Source: Hippopus hippopus
Taxonomy: Eukaryota > Mollusca > Bivalvia > Cardiida > Cardiidae
DNA: 64,000 nucleotides
Assembly: GCA_946811185.2 (NCBI GenBank)
Contig: OX328112.1
Location: 20,799,558 to 20,863,557, forward strand
Direction: 5' to 3'
Positions 45,773-54,816 of this stretch are shown here, piece after piece. A program made the position numbers and the translations under genes. Each line of letters begins with the position of its first letter. The stretch's first letter is position 1. The notes under the pieces are model-generated. The model worked only from the letters and a program-made list of their open reading frames with translations, had not been told where the DNA came from and searched no databases.

Positions 45773-46467
45773 GGTTACAAGTATGGATCTACAGTCAAAA
45801 GAAAACGTATTTAGCGTCACGAGATTCAACCAATGTATTATGAAATACGGACTGGCGACGTGGTGTAATAAGAGTTACGAGGTACAATCGTTTTAAAAAT
45901 GACCGTAGATCGCAAAAGTATTTATCATTTACTATAATTTTTCTACCCTTGACAATGATAAAAGCATTTTAAAGAAACGTTATCGGAATAAAATAAATTG
46001 CTTATTTTCAGTATGATGCTTTCATTTAATTAAAGAGTATAAAAATTCTTTCTATATCAAGTGATAAGTTGGAAAGATGAATATTCTCCTACTGCTATGC
46101 ATGTACCGGTAATACACATTTGCGTGCATCACCAATATCAGTTAATTAGCGCGTGCTTTAACACCTCTTTGATTTGAAACTGACACGCTCATTAATGACT
46201 TGAACCGATTAGTCATCTAGTTTAATAATTATTAAAGTTCACCAGTGTTTATATTGTTTTCAACAAAGAGAAAGGATAATGGGGTGTTGAGAACGTGTCA
46301 AAAATGAAAGTAAATATACTGCACGGAATGTTTGGCAAGCACTCCGTTGGTACTGCATTTCTCGGTTTCATAACAGCAACAAATATTCTGTTCTGCGTTT
46401 ATTCATCATTGCTTTTGAAAAATTTGCAAATTATCATATAATTATGGATTCATGAGATCGAGTCTGA

Positions 46468-46775
46468 CCAGCCGGAGTAGCGTCAGTGGTAGAGCCTTGG
46501 ACTAAAAAACGTCAAGTTTCGGACTATTTCAGGGTGTGGGTTCGATTCCCACCGCTGGCGATCTTAAATTACTTTATTTTTTCGGATGAGAAATTAAAAT
46601 CTAGGTCCCGTGTGACGGTGCTTTACACCGAGCACGTGAAAGAACCAGGCGTAACTTAAGATAGACTTTATACTGTATCTTGCACTGTCCCCCGTAACAA
46701 AACTAACAGCCTTCAGGAGGCATTGCCAATATGGGCAACCGGTGGCGACGATAAAATAACACAAATTTAATCAAT
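46468..46775 (+). mobile_element. tRNA-derived SINE
   Basis: A box GTAGCGTCAGTGGTAGAGCC and B box GTGGGTTCGATTCCCACCG are close to tRNA consensus. The body includes CTTACACCGAGCACGTG-like sequence and ends CACAAATTTAATCAATCAAT. Confidence 0.85.
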
Positions 46776-46804
46776 CAATCTATTTTGTCTAACAAATGAC
46801 TGAA

Positions 46805-46955
46805 TCCTGAGGTAGAATGGTCTTAGGCCCATGCAGAAAAGTGACCAAAAGCATGTATACAGTTTCGATTCAGGTCAGCTTGTGCAGGCTGATATCTCTC
46901 GATATTTTTTGATGATGCACTAAACCCCATTTTCATAGAATATGGCTTATAGACC
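46805..46955 (-). mobile_element. GCTGACCTGGG-family MITE, minus strand, partial
   Basis: GAGGTAGAATGGTCTTAGGC followed by CAGGTCAGCTTGTGCAGGCT and TTTCATAGAATATGGCTTA is the reverse of the copy at 43,865. Confidence 0.6.
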
Positions 46956-47112
46956 TATGTATTACAGAAACTGATGCATTCAGGATCAGAGACCTGCAAT
47001 ATGAATAAAGTGCTGAATTTAGATAAATATTCTAGCACTATGTAGAGCCACACTCGTTCTATTGGCTGCAAATGCTTTCAGTTTTGGAATATCTATATTT
47101 TTTGGTTGTCCC

Positions 47113-47341
47113 TTAACTCTTTACCAAACGACAAAATTTTAGACTTGTCCAAATTGAAAGCACTTGCAGACGACAAAATAAACGTAACTAAAAAATTGAA
47201 GTTTGTGCCCAACAGGGTAGAAAACATTGTGGGAAAAGGAGAAAATGCTGGTTACCAGCATTTTCTCCTTTTCCCACAATGTTTTTAAAAGGCTTCTATC
47301 TCGGGGACGTAAAAACCAGGGATTGTTTGGTAAAGGGTTAA
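47113..47341 (+). mobile_element. TTAA palindromic MITE (well preserved)
   Basis: TTAA at 47,113 and 47,338. Ends are CTCTTTACCAAACGACAAAA and TTTGGTAAAGGG. It has a perfect central palindrome of more than 50 nt centred on TGGTTACCA, extending out to ACATTGTGGGAAAAGG / CCTTTTCCCACAATGT. This is the best reference copy for the family. Confidence 0.92.
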
Positions 47342-47374
47342 AGACTTAAAAGAGTATATTACTTGTCTGTAAGG

Positions 47375-47530
47375 TGATTAACCGCCATTTACAACATTTT
47401 TCAGTTATATTAGGGCGTCCAGTGCTCCTATTCATGCTTTCCCGTAGTTTCTTTCACTAGGACTTGGCACAATTTTCTTCACAAGCCACTGGATGGTTCC
47501 CATAACATAACCATCGACGAAATGATGATC
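47375..47530 (-). mobile_element. SINE fragment, minus strand
   Basis: AACATTTTTCAGTTATATTA, then CCAGTGCTCC, TTTCTTTCACTAGGACTTGG and CACAAGCCACTGGATGG parallel the SINE at 45,465. Confidence 0.55.
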
Positions 47531-47879
47531 ACCAGTTAGAAACTTTTAGACCCTTAAATTAAAAAAACATTATACGGAAAACAAGCTATTTATCATATTC
47601 CCACAATGTTTCTATAAAAGGCTTCTACTAGTGTTGGCTGAATCTCATGAAAAAGTATCTTCAACAGCACTTTCTTATGTCTGTTCTCATTAATTCTATA
47701 ATTGTTACCGAATTTCGATCTTATCATAACAACAGATTAGAATTCATTACATCTAGACGGAGAAAAAAACCCGTTCTTTACAGATCGCCCCTGTAGAGAC
47801 TATGTCTAGTTAACATTTTTTTTATTCGTCTTCTGTTTTATGCTCTGCTCAACTAAAAGGGAGGTGACTCCTGCATGGT

Positions 47880-48240
47880 AAAGATAAAAATATATTGGAG
47901 TTTTTTCCCTTAGACCATAAAATTTTTCGGTACAGTTAAAAGTCAAAGAGTAAAGGATGTTTTGATGACACGAAGTAATGAACGAAGTTGATGTACGGGT
48001 TTTCTCCCTTGGACCATAAATCGTCCGGTACGGTTAAAAGTCAACCAGGCAAGGACTTTTTTTTGTGACATTGAGTGACGGTGGATGTCATACGAAAAAT
48101 CCCGAGTGATCCGTTGTAGGACAAAGTTACGGAATCGACCGAGTTTTTTCGAGTGTGGTCGGTGAGTTTTTTTTTTCCCAGATTAAAGGCAAATCGCTCG
48201 GCACAGATAAAAGTCATAAAGGGAAAAATTTAAGGCTGAC
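47880..48240 (+). repeat. Three degenerate units of about 100-165 bp
   Basis: CTTAGACCATAAA...CGGTACAGTTAAAAGTCA recurs as CTTGGACCATAAATCGTCCG with CGGTTAAAAGTCA, and as GGCAAATCGCTCGGCACAG with ATAAAAGTCA. Each is followed by a GACAYNRAGTRA-like phrase. Confidence 0.5.
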
Positions 48241-48604
48241 ATTGTGCGATAGTGGATGAGTAGACATCGATCTATATAATGAAGAAGTGCAAAATCTATA
48301 AATTGGATAAAAATTAATTCAGTTTCTCTAATATATAGAAATGTGGGTTTCCAAAAAGACATTTTTACTTTAAAAATGGTTTTTGAAAACGGAACTCCGT
48401 TTTGCTATTAGGTCCCATTCTGGAAAAAAAAAAAACATGTAGTACTGACTGGAATTAACACCCTTTATTCTCCACATATCATAGATCTGTTTGTCTCTGT
48501 AAGCAAATAATAAGTTTTATCCTAGTTATTATAACCACAGGTAAATTCTTAAAAGTAGGCGGAGCTTGAAGGCATATTTTTGTTTACCCTGAATAGAAAT
48601 ATTT

Positions 48605-49060
48605 CAGCCACGCTCTATGAAAAGGGGGTTTAACTCTTTACCACAGGACAAAATTTTGGATGCCAAATTGACAGCATTTGCAGTCGACAAGTTAAATGTA
48701 GCTCAAACGATGACCTCTGTCTAAAAAAGGGTAGAAAACATTGTGCGAAAAGGAGAAAATGCTAGTTTTTCCTTTTCCCAGAATGTTTTCAAAAGCTTTC
48801 TCTTTAAGGGTCGTTAAAAGTCGGGATTGTGTGATAAAGACTAAATGCACCTACAGAATGTATCGGAGCAGTTCACGCAGGCTGACCTGGGTAGAAACTC
48901 TTTGCTTTTGGAAATTGCCTGCGTGTCCAAGAACTATTCTACACCAGAATTTAGTCAGTTGTTAGACAAAACAGAATTTGTGGATACAAAACTACATCAC
49001 GCCTTGCTTCGTACAATGCATCAGGGAGATACAAGACCAAGTGAAGGCTCTGTTGGAGGA
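48605..49060 (+). mobile_element. GCTGACCTGGG-family MITE split by a nested MITE
   Basis: The left part (CAGCCACGCTCTATGAAAAG to GGGTTTAA) and the right part (CTAAATGCACCTACAG, then ACGCAGGCTGACCTGGGTAG) are one element interrupted at its internal TTAA by the MITE at 48,630-48,844. Confidence 0.8.
48630..48844 (+). mobile_element. TTAA palindromic MITE nested in another MITE
   Basis: Left flank TTAA (48,630-48,633) and right flank CTAA (48,841-48,844, one substitution). Ends CTCTTTACCACAGGACAAAA and TTGTGTGATAAAGA. The second palindrome arm is partly deleted. Confidence 0.88.
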
Positions 49061-49084
49061 CATTTATAGTTTTTGAATAGCACA

Positions 49085-49245
49085 TCAGATTTAAGGAAGG
49101 CTTTGTCGAAGAGACGGGGGAAGGATTTCGAAACGGGACTATTACGACGGATGATACATGGGTGAAATTTTATAATCCACAATCGAATAAGGAATCGGTG
49201 TTTTGGAAAAAATGTTATCACTGCCATCGAAGAAGGCAGGGGTAA
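49085..49245 (+). pseudogene. Mariner transposase fragment (catalytic motif)
   Basis: A + strand frame reads FRNGTITTDDTWVKFYNPQS, then NKESVFWKK. This matches the first-Asp motif of mariner transposases (TxDETWxxxYxPxxKxQSxxW); the Asp pair is at 49,150-49,155. No ends are recognised, so it is a small captured piece, different in sequence from the mariner at 40,963. Confidence 0.65.
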
Positions 49246-49503
49246 ATTAGTCAAATAAAGTTACACTGTCTGTAATCAGTAATGATATAATTTTGTAATA
49301 CTAAAGTAAACTTTAACTTTATAAGCTTTCAAGCTTTCGTTATCATCCTTTGCTTTAGTACATTTTTCATATGATTGTATTGTCTTTCTTTTTTTTTAAC
49401 TTGTATTATATTCTTATAAATAAAATATGTTTTAACTGTAAAGTTTGCAAACCAGGGATCGTATATACATGTATGTGTATATGGCATGCAACACAAAAAA
49501 TGA

Positions 49504-49702
49504 GGCATGTGGACATTTGCGTAAAGTGTCGTCTCATATTAGCCTGCGCAGTCCCCGCAGGCTAATATGAGACGGCACTTTACGACTACATTAGATTTAG
49601 TACCACAGAAAATCACATTAGAACGAAAGTGCCGTCTCGGATTAGTCTGTGCGGACTGCGCAGGCTGATCCGAGACGACACTCTACGCAAATGTCCGAAT
49701 GC
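49504..49702. mobile_element. Double-hairpin MITE
   Basis: The outer ends GCATGTGGACATTTGCGTAA and TACGCAAATGTCCGAATGC are inverted. Inside are two separate hairpins: 49,522-49,581 (GTGTCGTCTCATATTAGCCT and its complement AGGCTAATATGAGACGGCAC) and 49,627-49,685 (GTGCCGTCTCGGATTAGTCT and CAGGCTGATCCGAGACGACA). The GCAGTCC/GGACTGC loops are characteristic. There is no coding sequence. Confidence 0.88.
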
Positions 49703-49709
49703 CCTTTTT

Positions 49710-51600
49710 CGCGTGCTGTAGGACATATATGATCCCTGCTGCAAACGGTTTTTCTTTTAAAGTTTCTTATTTGCACTGCGATTGTGAAATCAGTAATTCA
49801 CCTCTGAAAGTAAAAGCACCAGTCAATTATGTTATTCCTTATCGCAAGGTGCATCAGGAATCGTAAATGACAACGATCCCTGGGTGTATGTACGAATAAT
49901 TTCATCACATTACATTAGTTATCCACAAATATCACTAATTGCTCATGATCATCAAATATATAGAATTTATCAGTTACAGGTTATTTGACATAGAAAAAAA
50001 GTGGCTGGAAACTGTCTTCAAATCTGTCTGAAAACTGTCTCGAAATCTTGTGCACGTTCTGTGCAGTCTGATCTTAATATACACTGTTCGCAAAAGGTCA
50101 TTGAGTCGGGCTCAGCAGCCTTCGGGCCACACAGAAATTTAAATGAGGCAAGAAATCAATGGTAAATTCACTGTTGATTATCCACCTCTTTCATATTATT
50201 GAGAGATAGAGAGAGATGGAGGTAGTTAGAATAGAAATTCGACAAGCAGATTATGGGATTTTTTTTTTTTTTTATTTAAGATCGTATGAATGAGGAAAAT
50301 ACAAAAGTTATGACGTTCGACTTACCCATTTAACCTGTGTAAAATTCCAAATTCCATTTACATGTTATAAGAAAAAGGGTTCAATATGGTCGTGAAAACA
50401 AAAGAGTAACTTTGTACATGACATGTTTATGACAAGTGCTTGTTAACCTCCAGCTGCAAGCCGGGTAAAAAAAAATATGTGAGACCACGACGGTACGATA
50501 CCAACATCAAAGGGGCGCCGAATTAACCCTTTGCCCGTTTACATTGATGGAACACACAATTAATTCTTTTCTCAAAAGAAAAGGTTGGCGCACTAAAATT
50601 TTGTGTAAAGTTTGTACGCAGTTATACATTTTTAATTTACGCTGCATTTTTATAGTCAACATCTGTTATCTCATACATGATTACAGCGAGAAATAGGGAA
50701 GAAAAAATTTAATAATTTTTGTCCACGTTGGTATATCCTTTTAAATTTTACGCCTTACATGTCTCAGTATTTAGGAAATGGACTGACCCTGTATTTTGCA
50801 GACGATCAAAAACGTTTACTGCATGATACGGAGGGCAGGAAGGCAAGAGGCAATTCAGACAATCTTTTAATGTTGTTGTTGATGAAAGAAACAAGTTTGA
50901 AATTGTGAAAAAAACACGTAAGAAAATAAATGAAGATCAAGTGAAGAAATGGAGTTAACTTTAACGGCAAATTCAGGATATGTGCTGGATTTAATGTTGT
51001 TCGTGAATGTTAAAGAGAGGATACGATTTCTAAGGTAGAACAAGGCTTTTAATTCTTCCCAAGCTGAAGGAGACATGTAAAATGCTGACATTGATGGTGT
51101 GGATCAAGATCAGACTGCGCAGGATTTGTAGACCGTTCAATGATCGACGGTGTCCTATATTTGGTAGAAACAGCCTTAGAACTGTACTCGAATGATTTCC
51201 TTTACACATTGCAACGTTCCTTCTTCCTTCTACCACCTAGTAGAAGAAACTTTTGGCATGTTTCAACTATCTTGAGTTATTATTATTATTATTATTATTA
51301 TTTTTTTTTTTTATTTATCTATTAAAATTTGTTGATTAGGCAGTGGTATAATTGAAATAACTTCAAGAAATAAATTTCAAAATAGTTTTGTTCCCCACCA
51401 GAAGAATAACTTTTCCTTTTCATAAGTACTATCTCCACTAGGATAATTCATTCAAAATTTCTCTCCTATGATTGTAGTAAGATGTAAGAGCGATAGAGAT
51501 TGAAATTCTGCAGTACACAAGTGACTGAAACGTGATAAAGCGATTTATATCTTTACAAAATTCATGCAGTTTTCTGCGTTAGTTCATTATAGCGACCATA
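49710..51600. other. Non-coding stretch
   Basis: No gene recognised. Dispersed-repeat echoes at 50,060-50,100 (GTGCAGTCTGATCTTAATAT) and 51,100. Confidence 0.5.
51277..51318 (+). repeat. (ATT)n microsatellite and poly-T
   Basis: About eight ATT trinucleotides followed by a T run and TTTATTTATC. Confidence 0.9.
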
Positions 51601-51611
51601 TCTTTTCACAC

Positions 51612-51650
51612 TTGTGACGTCACGGCAAACTACCGGAAGTCACGATTTTT
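51612..51650 (+). promoter_or_regulatory. CRE plus ETS-type motif cluster
   Basis: A perfect TGACGTCA lies at 51,615-51,622 and ACCGGAAGT at 51,632-51,640, 10 bp apart. This pairing is typical of metazoan housekeeping promoters. It is 3 kb upstream of the DNAJC10 start codon, whose exon begins right at the ATG and so needs an upstream non-coding exon. It may instead belong to a dispersed repeat, since the downstream text looks repetitive. Confidence 0.3.
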
Positions 51651-51805
51651 TTTCAATTATCGACTTTCAGACAGGTGAAAATCCGAAGTTTAAACCTCTA
51701 TATCTCGTGAAGTACGCATCACAGAACGTCAAAGAAAAATTTTGTTAACATACTCTAGTATAGTTTTATCAGATTTTGAAATAAAAATTTTGGTCTGGAG
51801 TTACC

Positions 51806-52126
51806 CTTTAATAAGATTGCAGGAAGTAAAATTTCGAATCATTAACAGTTGTAGCTTAATTGGTAAATTTTGACAATACTCGAAATGAACAGAGGTCTGT
51901 AAAATCACAAAGACGACTCGAAATGCCTCCTACGAACAACTTTAAAACCATTCAGGGAAAAGGAGAATTCATAAGGTTGTAGACGAAGGTGTTCCGAAAC
52001 CGTATCTAATTATAGCTACCATGAATGTCAGTTGTGGGCACGATTGCAAAAAAAAAAAATCATGATAGGAGTTAGAATTATCGCGATATCTTTATCGTGA
52101 AAATTTTTGTTTTATCACGATACTAT
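51806..52126 (+). repeat. Direct duplication, copy 1
   Basis: AAGATTGCAGGAAGTAAAAT, then TTGTAGCTTAATTGGTAAAT, ACGACTCGAAATGCCTCCTA and TTGTAGACGAAGGTGTTCCG. The second copy starts near 52,401 with the same order. Confidence 0.85.
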
Positions 52127-52860
52127 GGTGGCATATTTCTGCCGCGAGATACGATATAGCTATCATGATAATTTTACAAAACTATCGCGATAAATTAAAG
52201 TTTTCTGGAAATGTTATCGAGATAGTGAGAAGTTTCCTGAAAAAAATATCACGATAAACTTAATATTTTAACGCAAAATTGCTTAATCGTGCACGAAGCT
52301 GACATGCAAGATAAAATTATCGTGATAGTTCTACCTGTTTCTCGATATCTATAAATAGAAAATTTATCATTTGGATGAACTCGGTAGCTTTTGACTTCAC
52401 AAGATTGCAGTAAGTAAAAGTTCGAATAATTAATAATTGTAGCTTAATTGGTAAATTTTGACAAGACTCGAAATGAACAGAAACCTGTAAAATCACAAAG
52501 ACGACTCGAAATGCCTCCCACGAACACTTTAAAACCATTCAGGGGAAAAGGAGAATTCATAAGGTTGTAGACGAAGATGTTCCGAAACCGTATCTAATAA
52601 TAGATACCGTGAATGTCAGTTGTGGGCACTAAAGCAGAAAAAATCATGATAACAGGTAGAATTATCGCGATATTTTTATCGTGAAAATTTTTATTATCTA
52701 GATAATATTTCCAGGAAACTTTGTTTTATCACGATAGTTTTGTAAAATTATCATGATAGCTATCTCGTATCTCGCGGCAGAAATATGCCACCATATGATA
52801 CTTCTCTTAAATTATCGTGATAGTTATCTCGTACCCGAAGTAATGCCACCATACAGATGT
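52060..52860. repeat. Block dense in ATCRCGAT palindromes
   Basis: TTATCGCGATA, TATCACGATA, ATCATGATAG and ATCGTGATAG-type boxes recur about every 20-60 bp. The stretch 52,118-52,200 (with GGTGGCATATTTCTGCCGCG) is inverted at about 52,725-52,800 (CGCGGCAGAAATATGCCACC). Together with the flanking direct duplication it forms a composite structure. Confidence 0.75.
52397..52698 (+). repeat. Direct duplication, copy 2
   Basis: Same order as 51,806-52,126 with about 10 percent difference, offset about 590 bp. Confidence 0.85.
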
Positions 52861-54290
52861 GACCATGTTATGTAATGTTCAACAATCGATTTCTCTCATT
52901 AAGCCACGCGTGTTACACATTTTAACAACCATTTCCGGTTGTCAAGGAAGAGTGCTAGGCTTGGCCTCGAACACCAAAAGTACCAGTGTGCATGCTAGAT
53001 TTGATAAAACTTTTGAATATTTATTTCAGCAGCAAGATTATTGTATTTATGAGGTAGTTTGAAAACTTTTTCGATACATTTTCCGCCAGGTCTGTGAAAC
53101 ATTCCTTGCGGTTGATTGTTTTCGAAATTGGAATAGTATTCCGGAGGGACATTCCGGATGTATGTAGGGTATACACACGATTCGCTTTCCGTCATGCAAT
53201 CATATTCTCTTATTTATACAGCATGAAGTAGCCTTTGTGAGCTGATCATTTCATTGCTTAAAAACAATGGCCAAAACAATTCCTATAATTTTCTTTCAGA
53301 CAGATATTTCTCATATCTTTTTTTAATTTTGGAAAATAATGTATCTATAATTGCACTATTTTCGCATTTTGACGGAATTTTTGGTAATGTAGCTTCTGGA
53401 CGGAAGTCAAAAGCCAGTAACCTACTGTATGACAACATCTTCTTACCTGATTCATTGGTATCGGTGAAATGCTTGAGGGCATGATCCAATTCCTAGGACG
53501 AGTTCGATCCTAGGACAGTCAAAGATATGCAGATGAAAGGAATAATGAAAGACATGATGCACCTTTCAGCAAGTTTAATATTTTGATCTTAAGATGCTAG
53601 GGGTCAAAGCACTTTAGGCATAGGCAGAAAAATTATTGCACCTATGGTTTACTTAATCGTACAAAATTAACTGTTTCATGAGCTGTGACACACAATTAAA
53701 GCCTTTTCCTAAGTGAGCTAATGCTATATGTAGCTAATAACAAAAAAAAAAAAAAATGAAATAGAATCCAATTCAAAGAACTAAATAACACTATTGTATA
53801 TTAATGAGGTAAGGCTGAGTACAAATGTGATAAATTGGTTGTTCTTCGCAAAATTTTAAGAAAATTGTACATTAAATTTCTGTAAAACTTATTTGGTAAA
53901 GACACTTCTGTATGAGTCACTTTTTGTGAAAAATGAGGAATTTTAACTGCACAGAGATATTGAAATTGTGTAAAAGTGTGAATTTGCAGTCATGACTGCG
54001 CATCATGATGTCCTAAATTGAAAAAGATACCAGTCTTATTGAATATTCCATAAGTACATGTTCTCATTTTCACACATGCTAATATTTACTGCGATGTGAT
54101 GAAATTCAACAATCTGCCAACTGATCTTCCAGAACTAGACATATTCGAAGTATCCGAAATGTTTTTATCTGAAATGGTGCAAGTAGGCAACTCCGTAACT
54201 TTCTCAATTTCTGCTGAACTTGAACGACATTCATTAACAGTGTCAGTGTGCTTCAGTCTCCTTTATTTTCTGCATTCAGACTGTTGGAAC
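52861..54290. other. Region upstream of DNAJC10; no exon identified
   Basis: Open frames at 52,859-53,062, 53,254-53,484 and 54,096-54,323 have no recognisable domain or convincing splice links. The last reads FNNLPTDLPELDIFEVSEMF in balanced composition and could be an upstream exon or chance. Near 53,493 is a TCCTAGGA...TCCTAGGA pair. The non-coding first exon and promoter of DNAJC10 are expected here or just upstream but cannot be placed. Confidence 0.4.
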
Positions 54291-54294
54291 TTTT

Positions 54295-54570
54295 TTAACC
54301 CTTTCCCAACAAGAACAAAATAGACTGTGTTTCAATTTTTAAAAAATCTGTGGATGACAAATTCAAATTTGGTACAAATGAGGTCTCTGATAGGGTAGAA
54401 AGCAATGTGGGAAAAGGAGAAAATGCTGGTTACCAGCATTTTCTCCTTTTCCCAAAATGTTTTCTACCCAATCAAAGTAAAATTGCATCATTTAAGCCAC
54501 ATTGAAATTGTCTTCTGCAAATGCTTTCAATCTGGACTAGGCTAAAATGTTGTTTTCTGGTGAAAGGCGA
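54295..54570 (+). mobile_element. TTAA palindromic MITE just upstream of DNAJC10
   Basis: Starts TTAACCCTTTCCCAACAAG, with a central perfect palindrome ATGCTGGTTACCAGCAT. The right end CTGGTGAAAGGCGAA is decayed. It ends about 60 bp before the start codon, so it lies in the intron before the first coding exon. Confidence 0.85.
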
Positions 54571-54627
54571 AACACATCAAACATTTTTATAACATGCAAT
54601 TGACCTATGATTTGTTTTCTGTTGCAG

Positions 54628-54816
54628 ATGAAAATGGCCTATAAACAGTTTTACAGTCACATACTGAAAGCTCTAGTGATAGTGTTAATACTGCCTTGTG
54701 TGTTGGCAGGAGAGGATTTCTATAAACTGTTAGGTGTATCTAGAGGGGCAAATGATAAAGAAATCAGGAAAGCTTTTAAGAAGTTGGCAGTTACCATGCA
54801 CCCAGACAAAAACGTG
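54628..54816 (+). CDS. DNAJC10: DNAJC10 coding exon 1: signal peptide and first half of J domain
   Basis: 63 codons (residues 1-63). The exon begins directly at the ATG after acceptor TTTTCTGTTGCAG, so the 5' UTR must lie in at least one upstream exon. A second ATG at codon 3 (ATGGCC) is an alternative start in better context. EDFYKLLGV opens the J domain and HPDKN closes the exon. Donor GTG|GTAAGT, phase 0. Confidence 0.95.

Larger units (their letters stand above)
44905..45900 (+). repeat. Degenerate GCGTCACGA array, split by insertions
   Basis: AGCGTCACGA-type boxes occur at about 44,913, 44,979, 45,159, 45,207 (ACGTCACAAGAA), 45,262, 45,318 (GGCGTTAGGAGG) and 45,811, with CAACTGTATTACAGA-like linkers. 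Spacing is about 50-56 bp from 45,157 to 45,320. A MITE remnant and a SINE occupy 45,335-45,790, after which the array resumes. Confidence 0.7.

Noticed and set aside
45616..45843. 75-codon frame
   Set aside because: Lies entirely within the minus-strand SINE and the following array.
46480..46562. tRNA gene
   Set aside because: Good A and B boxes, but the body and AATCAATCAAT tail show it is a SINE, and no sound cloverleaf is formed.
54096..54323. Frame just upstream of DNAJC10 as an alternative N-terminus
   Set aside because: It runs into a MITE before any donor, and the J-domain protein already has a good signal peptide from the next ATG.
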